Part shown: in pieces, positions 21,819-26,289 of the stretch | Numbering within the stretch: the first letter of the stretch is position 1 | Layout: each line of letters opens with the position of its first letter | From: a virus | Direction: 5' to 3' (one strand) | Virus record (IMG/VR): IMGVR_UViG_3300006641_000152 | Coordinates: 1-26,289 of that record | Length of the DNA stretch: 26,289 nucleotides | The notes under the pieces: generated by a model | Database searches by the model: none | Seen by the model: the letters and a program-made list of their open reading frames with translations, nothing else | What the model was told of the DNA's origin: nothing | Translations under genes and position numbers: made by a program

Positions 21819-22352
21819 TCACACCTGCGTCGTTACGGCGACAACATCCCAAAACGCTTCGTCTGAGTTATAGATGCATCCGACGTAGCAAACTTTGCCA
21901 GACGTAGTGGTGGTGGGCAGCGTCACTCCGATAACTCGGTAGGAGCCCGCGCCTACAGTGGTCCATGTCAAAAGCTGCGGCGTACCGTTATCCTTGATCC
22001 TGAACGTAAGCCTGTCGCCATTAGCAGGTGAACCCCCGGTCGAGGCATTGATGGTCAGCGTCGCCGCCAAGGCAGTGAACACATAAATGTCCGCCGTGGC
22101 GATGCTGGGCGTCACCGAGGAGGCGGACGCCGTCGAGGAAATCCGGGGGTCGATGCGCTTGTTGGTGAGCGTCTGGGTGTCGGTGGTACCCACTATGCTG
22201 CCAGAAGGCGCCGCCAGATTGCCTAGCACGCCCGCGTTGTTGTACAGCAGGTATCCAGAAGTACCGGACAGTACCGGCGTTGTGCCGACTGTCAGGGACC
22301 CACTGCCGCCGCCGCCAATGGTAAGGCCGTTGCCGAGGGAGAGTCCGCTCAT
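21819..22352 (-). CDS. Tail-fibre-like beta-rich protein (177 aa)
   Basis: The N-terminus is Gly-rich (LSLGNGLTIGGGGSGSL). Residues 52-68 (SIVGTTDTQTLTNKRIDPR) are a spacer seen before receptor-contacting beta domains in phage fibres. Residues 90-177 are a beta-sandwich-like unit (GDRLTFRIKDNGTPQLLTW, ending AFWDVVAVTTQV). Its ATG overlaps the 217-aa gene stop (ATGA), and the 59-aa GTG gene follows its TGA by one base. Likely part of the same fibre or decoration assembly as the neighbours; receptor or binding partner cannot be told. Confidence 0.65.
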   Translation of the reverse strand: MSGLSLGNGLTIGGGGSGSLTVGTTPVLSGTSGYLLYNNAGVLGNLAAPSGSIVGTTDTQTLTNKRIDPRISSTASASSVTPSIATADIYVFTALAATLTINASTGGSPANGDRLTFRIKDNGTPQLLTWTTVGAGSYRVIGVTLPTTTTSGKVCYVGCIYNSDEAFWDVVAVTTQV

Positions 22353-23002
22353 CGCGGCACCACGCCGCTCTGGATCACAGTCATCGTCACGCTGCCGGTG
22401 CCGCTATTAAGCAACAAGCGCACGTATGCGGGCACGAAGAACAGGTTGCTCTGCTTCGTTGCGGTGGCCCCTACGACATCCGTGTCGTTGGACGCCACCC
22501 ACGTCATTGACGCGGCCGCTACGGGATCAGTCGGGCTGTTGGGGTTATCGAGGGTCGTCTGGACCGTGTAGTTGACAGTCCCGCTGACCGTGCATTGCAG
22601 GGCGGTATTCGCGAGCGCCCACGGGTCAAGATAGACCCACGGGCTGCCTGCCACACTATTCGTGCCGACGGACAGGTTTCCCGTCAACGCCGCGCTGCAG
22701 TACGCACTGGTTGCGGTCTTGTAGTCCAGAACCGACGCCACGGTGCTGTTATTGACCAGCGTCACCGTCTCCGAAATCAGGTCGCCCGCCCAGTTCGTCC
22801 CCGACAGCAGGATCGTCTTGGTCGTCTCGTCGGCCGTGGTCGTGAAGAGGATGCGCCGCGCCTTGTCGAGCGTCGCCGCGCCCCCGGAGACGAGGGAGCC
22901 GTTCAGCACGAGATTGCCGGCCCCCGCAACGCCAGAGGCTGTGCGGATATTGGTGGCGCTCGCGCTGGTGAGCGGGCCAACAGCAGTGACAATCGGGCGC
23001 AT
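22349..23002 (-). CDS. Beta-rich phage structural protein (217 aa)
   Basis: Function unknown. It is a beta-rich, Thr/Ser/Ala-rich protein with MRPIVTAVGPLTSASATNIR at the start, RRILFTTTADETTKTILLSG (residues 49-68) and a repeated ALTGNLSVGT / SPWVYLDPW segment. No transmembrane helix or enzyme motif. From memory, proteins with this start are common in phage structural modules, possibly head-completion or minor capsid proteins. ATG with AGGAG eight bases upstream; its stop overlaps the 177-aa gene (ATGA). Confidence 0.6.
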   Translation of the reverse strand: MRPIVTAVGPLTSASATNIRTASGVAGAGNLVLNGSLVSGGAATLDKARRILFTTTADETTKTILLSGTNWAGDLISETVTLVNNSTVASVLDYKTATSAYCSAALTGNLSVGTNSVAGSPWVYLDPWALANTALQCTVSGTVNYTVQTTLDNPNSPTDPVAAASMTWVASNDTDVVGATATKQSNLFFVPAYVRLLLNSGTGSVTMTVIQSGVVPR

Positions 23003-23013
23003 TTATAGGGCTC

Positions 23014-23289
23014 CTAGCATTTCACGTCCCACTTCTTCAGCGCAAGATTGATGCGGCTGTTCGGATCGTGGGCGGTTTTGGAAGACGTCAGTTTTTCCTT
23101 CATCCCGCACATGCGGGCGCGGAAACTATCGCGGCGCGCAGAAGATGCCGGGCTGCTCTTGGCCTGCTCCGCAGTGACGGGCGGCTTGATGTTGTAGCCG
23201 ACGGCGCGCAGCGAAGCCCGGCCGGTGGCGTTGAGGCCCCCCGACGGGTTCTTCCCCTCGCGACGCTGCCATGCCGGTGTGCGGGCCAT
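23014..23289 (-). CDS. Small Arg/Lys-rich phage protein (91 aa)
   Basis: Function unknown. Motifs visible are WQRREGKNPSGGLNATGRAS (residues 7-26) and a C-terminal FRARMCGMKEKLTSSKTAHD (57-76) followed by SRINLALKKW. The charge and order suggest nucleic-acid or capsid contact. Recalled homologues in phages carry a domain of unknown function; I am not certain of its name (possibly DUF6321). ATG at 23289 with GAGG upstream. It begins just downstream of a strong terminator, so it may depend on read-through. Confidence 0.7.
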   Translation of the reverse strand: MARTPAWQRREGKNPSGGLNATGRASLRAVGYNIKPPVTAEQAKSSPASSARRDSFRARMCGMKEKLTSSKTAHDPNSRINLALKKWDVKC

Positions 23290-23300
23290 CGGGCACCTCG

Positions 23301-23331
23301 AAAAAAGGGGGCGGGGGTCGAAACCCCCGCC
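23301..23331 (-). terminator. Rho-independent terminator with UUCG loop, between 96-aa and 91-aa genes
   Basis: On the minus strand: GGCGGGGGT, loop TTCG, ACCCCCGCC, then CCC and TTTTTT (23306-23301). The nine-base-pair stem occupies 23331-23323 and 23318-23310. It points the same way as the genes. The U-tract ends 12 bases before the ATG of the 91-aa gene, so that gene must use read-through or a promoter I cannot see. Confidence 0.85.
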
Positions 23332-23339
23332 ATAGGTCG

Positions 23340-23630
23340 TTAGTCGATCTGCTTCACGCTGCGGCCCTTGGCGGGGGTGCCGCTGTGGGCCGAGGACAGC
23401 GGGTTCATGTTCGACCCCGTGCGGCCGCCGCTCTTGCGCGGCTTGCGCCCGGCATGGTGCGCGGCGCTCTTGCCGTGCATCTTGACGGTCTTGCCGCCGC
23501 GCTTACGCTCCTTCGCCGCCGACAAAATCGGTTCGGCGTCGGCCGTGCGCGACGGCGGGCTCTTGGCGAGGTCTTCCGAATACTCGGCGACGCCGCCAGT
23601 TTCACGATGCTTGCGATGACGAGCCTTCAT
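23340..23630 (-). CDS. Small basic phage protein (96 aa)
   Basis: Function unknown. Rich in Lys, Arg and Gly, with KARHRKHRETGG at the start and RKPRKSGGRTGSNMNPLSSA near the end. It looks like a small virion-associated or DNA-contacting protein. Start ATG 23630 with AAGGAG eight bases upstream, overlapping the TAA of the 155-aa gene. The terminator at 23301-23331 begins nine bases after its stop, so it is the last gene of the head transcript. Confidence 0.7.
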   Translation of the reverse strand: MKARHRKHRETGGVAEYSEDLAKSPPSRTADAEPILSAAKERKRGGKTVKMHGKSAAHHAGRKPRKSGGRTGSNMNPLSSAHSGTPAKGRSVKQID

Positions 23631-23641
23631 TGGAAGTCTCC

Positions 23642-24109
23642 TTAGTTAGTCGACGTGAGCTGTACGTACTGAACGGAGACATTGACGTATCCGGCCGAAG
23701 TAGCGCCCACGGGGGTGATGGTGATGACGAGCGGGGCGGTCGTCGGAGCCGCAACCCCGAGAACCGTCTGGTTGGACATCGCAGCAAGCTGCGCTGCAGT
23801 GTACGTCGGGGCGATCCGGCCGGTGGCGGCCTTCACGTTGACACCGCTGACATATTCCGTGCCGGCGGCCGTGATGCCGACAGACAAGGTCGCAGAGGTG
23901 GCCGAATTGAACGCCGTCAGGACATCGATGAAGAAGTCCAGAATGATCGATCCGGCGGGGATGTAGAGTGTGGAGGACACGGCAGTCGTGCTGTTCTGCG
24001 TCAGCGACGTAGTCTGCACGAGCGTGGCGTAACCCTGATTGGGGCCGTTGGTCTGGCCCGCCTGAAGGTCGCCCGTGATGAGCGGACCCGAAAGATGAGT
24101 AGCTGCCAT
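23642..24109 (-). CDS. Beta-rich virion protein, possible head decoration (155 aa)
   Basis: A small all-beta protein: MAATHLSGPLITGDLQAG start, then LVQTTSLTQNSTTAVSSTL (residues 30-48) and GSIILDFFIDVLTAF (53-67), ending with YVNVSVQYVQLTS. It follows the capsid gene and its hairpin, and precedes the small basic protein, so a decoration or minor head role is likely. ATG with AAGGAA upstream. No known catalytic motif; family not certain. Confidence 0.6.
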   Translation of the reverse strand: MAATHLSGPLITGDLQAGQTNGPNQGYATLVQTTSLTQNSTTAVSSTLYIPAGSIILDFFIDVLTAFNSATSATLSVGITAAGTEYVSGVNVKAATGRIAPTYTAAQLAAMSNQTVLGVAAPTTAPLVITITPVGATSAGYVNVSVQYVQLTSTN

Positions 24110-24131
24110 GGTAGTTCCTTCTGTGAGTTAA

Positions 24132-24157
24132 CGCCGGGTGCCGTCAGGCACCCGGCG
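24132..24157 (-). terminator. Strong hairpin after the capsid gene (attenuator or processing site)
   Basis: Perfect 11-base-pair stem: 24132-24142 pairs with 24147-24157, loop of four bases. It begins nine bases after the capsid stop. The bases after it on the coding strand read TTAACTCAC, so there is no U-tract. It may be a transcript-end stabiliser or partial terminator that raises capsid mRNA relative to the genes below. Confidence 0.55.
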
Positions 24158-24165
24158 CTGACCAT

Positions 24166-25080
24166 TTACGAGGTCGGGAACGATCCATAGATGGAGCGGA
24201 AGTTGTAGTACCCGAACGAGTACCGCTCGTAGCCCTTCACCAGCAGATTGTCGGTGACGAAGTCGACCTGCATGTCCGTCTCGAACTTGATGCGCTCCAT
24301 GTAGGAGAGCCCGTCGATGTTGGTCAGCAGGAACCACGCGTAGGACGACGTCAGGAAGTCGTTGACCATGTAGCCTTCGGGCAGACCGCCCGCCGTCGAC
24401 ATGATCGCGTTGACGTCGTTGTCCGCCGTGCCGGGGCGCAGTTCCGTCTTGGTCAGACGGATGGCGACCGGCTCAAGCTGCGGCGGCACGATGAGCTTCC
24501 GGGCGCGGGCGAAGACCTTGAGGCCCGCCTGATCCTTGAAGTTCGTGCGGACCGAGATCATCGCGTTGAGCAGCGACGCCTCGTTCAGGTCGACCTGAAC
24601 CGCCGGCTTGTTGGCTACCGTGCCGCCGTCGATGGGGTGATCGGTGGCGCAGAGCGCCTTGCCGTCGCCGCCGATGGCCGCATTGTAGGTCGTCGCCGTG
24701 TTCAGGATGTTCGCGCCGTAGATTTCCTTGGTCTGCTGGAAGGACTCGATCAGACCGAGGTTCGACGGGTGGAACTGCGTCTTGTACAGGTTGTCGTCGA
24801 TGGCCTTGCGAGTGATCGCGTAGCCAAGGGCGATTTCCGTGTGCTCCTGATTGTAGACGAACCGTTCGCCAGCGCCGTTGTCGAACGCGGTCTGGCCGCC
24901 TTCGGTCTTGAGCTGGGCGAGGCCGAGGTAGCGCATCTCAGCGGTGCGCTCCAGAGCCATCTTCGAGTCGTGCTTGGTGAAGATTTTGTCGTACTGAGAC
25001 GGGATCATCTCGTACTTGCCCTCGACACCACGCAGGCCGGGGAGGAGCAAGTCCTTGATGGCGGAAAGATTAACAGCCAT
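24166..25080 (-). CDS. Major capsid protein (Mu gpT-like HK97 fold)
   Basis: The main shell protein. Of 304 residues, 1-70 resemble the N-arm (LLLPGLRGVEGKYEMIPSQYDKIF). Residues 90-130 form the E-loop/P-domain start, with a long helix (LGLIESFQQTKEIYGANIL). ALCATDHPIDGGTVANKP and LKVFARARKLIVPPQLEPVA are segments I recall from Mu gpT-type capsids (compare 'DHP', 'L-x-V-P-x-x-L'). The C-terminus ends YGYYNF-like (SFGYYNFRSIYGSFP). No protease or scaffold domain is fused. ATG with AAGGAG nine bases upstream, overlapping the stop of the decoration-type gene. The HK97 fold is inferred; the specific family is a likely match, not proven. Confidence 0.82.
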   Translation of the reverse strand: MAVNLSAIKDLLLPGLRGVEGKYEMIPSQYDKIFTKHDSKMALERTAEMRYLGLAQLKTEGGQTAFDNGAGERFVYNQEHTEIALGYAITRKAIDDNLYKTQFHPSNLGLIESFQQTKEIYGANILNTATTYNAAIGGDGKALCATDHPIDGGTVANKPAVQVDLNEASLLNAMISVRTNFKDQAGLKVFARARKLIVPPQLEPVAIRLTKTELRPGTADNDVNAIMSTAGGLPEGYMVNDFLTSSYAWFLLTNIDGLSYMERIKFETDMQVDFVTDNLLVKGYERYSFGYYNFRSIYGSFPTS

Positions 25081-25093
25081 TGGTCATTACTCC

Positions 25094-25723
25094 TTAGCTG
25101 ATACCAGTGGGGCCAGCGCCATTCGAGCGCAGCCACTCGTTGTTGAAGCCGACGATGACCTGATTGTAGGCCGTAGTCGGATCAGCGCCGTCGGAACCCG
25201 GCGGGGCGACGATCAGGCCGCGCACGACGAATGGGAAGGTCACCGTGGTGCCCGCGCTGTTCAGGTACGCGCCGGACTGGCCGGTGCTGGCATTGCCGGT
25301 GCCGATGGCGAACTGGGCGTACTGCCCAACCTTCGAGCTGGTGACCGTGGTCAGCGAACCCGTGATGTTGAAGGTCGTGCTGTTGCCCATGACGACGAAC
25401 TGCGCGTTCGGATCGTCGATGATGTACGCCTCGACGTCGCCCGAGGCGTCGCTGCCCGGCCAGTAGCTGTTCCACACAGTGCGCTTCTGCGACACCGAGA
25501 GGTACTTGCAACCGACGAAGATGCCCGCGAGCGTCGTGGTGCCCGCAGCAGCCTGCGTGATGTAGCCGTTGGCGGTGGAGACGACCGGCATCACCGGATC
25601 GCCGGAATAGATCGCGGTGGTGTCGGTGGACGCGATCAGGCGGGTCGACTGGGCAAAGGTGGGAGCGCCACCCGAGCCGCCGTAGTACTGACGGAAACCG
25701 AAAGGCGCATTCGTATTCGCCAT
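25094..25723 (-). CDS. Head protein, probable decoration/cement-type (209 aa)
   Basis: The MANTNAPFGFRQYYGGSGGAP start and the beta-rich body (SGDPVMPVVSTANGYIT, GIFVGCKYL) match a common class of phage head proteins, typically about 200 residues, that lie directly before the major capsid gene. No enzyme motif is seen; it does not look like a prohead protease. ATG 25723 with AAAGGAG eight bases upstream. Its TAA forms part of the capsid gene's ribosome site (TAAGGAG). It is the first gene after the right-hand terminator. Confidence 0.72.
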   Translation of the reverse strand: MANTNAPFGFRQYYGGSGGAPTFAQSTRLIASTDTTAIYSGDPVMPVVSTANGYITQAAAGTTTLAGIFVGCKYLSVSQKRTVWNSYWPGSDASGDVEAYIIDDPNAQFVVMGNSTTFNITGSLTTVTSSKVGQYAQFAIGTGNASTGQSGAYLNSAGTTVTFPFVVRGLIVAPPGSDGADPTTAYNQVIVGFNNEWLRSNGAGPTGIS

Positions 25724-25817
25724 GTCGGAAACTCCTTTGTGAAGGAAGGTCCGCAGGCGTCCCGAGACGTCGCAAGAGCCGGTAAAATTGAAGCCTCACA
25801 CCGGGGAGGCCATTCCC

Positions 25818-25847
25818 ATAATGCGCTAGGAGAGACGAAGTATTCAA
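25818..25847 (-). promoter_or_regulatory. Weak candidate promoter for the capsid genes
   Basis: On the minus strand TTGAAT (25847-25842), 18 bases, CATTAT (25823-25818); both boxes match consensus at four of six. It lies between the upstream terminator and the 209-aa gene, where a promoter would be expected, but matches are weak. Confidence 0.3.
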
Positions 25848-25865
25848 CTTGACAAGATGACAACG

Positions 25866-25888
25866 AAAAAGGGGGCCCGAAGGCCCCC
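25866..25888 (-). terminator. Rho-independent terminator with c(UUCG)g loop
   Basis: On the minus strand GGGGGCC (25888-25882), loop TTCG, GGCCCCC (25877-25871), then TTTTT (25870-25866). It lies 20 bases after the stop of the partial gene at the right edge. It separates that gene from the head-decoration and capsid genes. Confidence 0.92.
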
Positions 25889-25908
25889 TCAGACGGAGAG
25901 ACGGTCCC

Positions 25909-26289
25909 CTAATCATCTTTCGGGATGGGCATCGCCTCAAAGCTCTTCTTGATCGTCGGCCTCGTGCGGGGGTCTGAGAACTCCCGCTCCATCGTGCCCG
26001 GCGGGGCGGCATTGAGCTGCTGCTCTTTGGCCTTAATCTGGTTGCGCGCCTTCCGCAGGTCCAGTTCCTCGACACGCTCCGTGATCTCTCGGGGCCGCTG
26101 CATCAGTAACATGCCCTTGCGTTCGATGGTGTCGCCCTTCCAGCCGGCGGGCATCATCTCCGGGTGACGGCGCGACGGCACCGGCTCCCAACCCGTGCGG
26201 GCAAGCGCAACCTGATACGCGGGGTCTTCCTGCCCCATGATCGTGCGGCGCTTCCACTCATAGGTCCACCCATCGGGAACCTGATCGGG
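25909..26289 (-). CDS. Partial gene cut by the right edge, unknown phage protein
   Basis: The frame is open to the edge of the window. The 17 codons before the internal ATG at 26238 read PDQVPDGWTYEWKRRTI and fit smoothly with GQEDPAYQVALARTGWEPVP after it, so the real start lies beyond 26289. What can be seen (126 codons) has GWEPVPSRRHPEMMP, then a charged helix (RPREITERVEELDLRKARNQ, then KAKEQQLN) and a Pro-rich end. Position before the head genes suggests a portal-proximal or scaffold-type accessory, but I do not recognise it. The stop is followed by the terminator at 25866-25888. Confidence 0.7.
   Translation of the reverse strand, partial: PDQVPDGWTYEWKRRTIMGQEDPAYQVALARTGWEPVPSRRHPEMMPAGWKGDTIERKGMLLMQRPREITERVEELDLRKARNQIKAKEQQLNAAPPGTMEREFSDPRTRPTIKKSFEAMPIPKDD

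Noticed and set aside
25094-25723. Prohead protease before the capsid gene
   Set aside because: The 209-aa protein has no Ser-His-type protease motif and is all beta-rich, more like a decoration protein.
25016-25852. A 278-codon plus-strand open frame
   Set aside because: It is antisense to the capsid and head-protein genes, is Arg/Ala/Val-rich, and has no plausible ribosome site or homologue pattern.

Overview
The window is a stretch of the late (virion and lysis) region of a tailed dsDNA phage. It could equally be a prophage. Every supported gene reads on the minus strand, so biological order runs from the right edge to the left edge. There is no tape-measure, tail-tube or sheath gene. There are head-tail adaptor-type proteins, a large nozzle/hub protein and very long ejection-type proteins, which together point to a short-tailed (podovirus-like) phage. 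Most of the window is G+C rich. The gene families resemble those I recall from phages of Alphaproteobacteria such as Hyphomicrobiales; that host guess is from memory and unverified.

Reading in transcription order, the right edge (26289-23340) is the head module: the 3' end of an unknown gene cut by the edge, a UUCG-loop terminator, a small virion protein that looks like a head decoration protein, the major capsid protein, a strong hairpin, a 155-aa virion protein and a small basic protein. A second UUCG-loop terminator follows. The next block (23289-15436) is an accessory virion block: a small Arg/Lys-rich protein, two beta-rich virion proteins, a 59-aa gene with a GTG start, a 704-aa repetitive beta protein with a duplicated module, a first adaptor-like protein, a zinc-ribbon protein, a tail-fibre-like protein and a 682-aa protein whose middle may be an enzymatic (TIM-barrel-like) domain.

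A lysis cassette (15302-13936) sits in the middle of the structural genes: a small unknown protein, a one-helix membrane protein with a coiled coil, a GH108-type endolysin and a three-helix-type holin. Short stop/start overlaps link it to a second adaptor-like protein, the 770-aa nozzle/hub protein and two small beta-sandwich proteins.

A good sigma70-type promoter (perfect TATAAT) then opens the last block (9974-66). This holds a 206-aa protein with an internal repeat, a GNAT acetyltransferase, a 1619-aa protein that combines a Gln/Ala-rich region, a peptidase-S74-like motif and a lytic transglycosylase-like domain, an 840-aa ejection-type protein, and a glycine-rich tail fibre. I saw no tRNA, CRISPR array, integrase, transposon, attachment site or origin. 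No interval without a gene exceeds about 190 bases. I found no sign of a defence system. The most unusual things are the architecture of the 1619-aa protein, a 'GGRI'-type motif shared by neighbouring virion proteins, and the low-G+C putative enzyme segment in the 682-aa protein.
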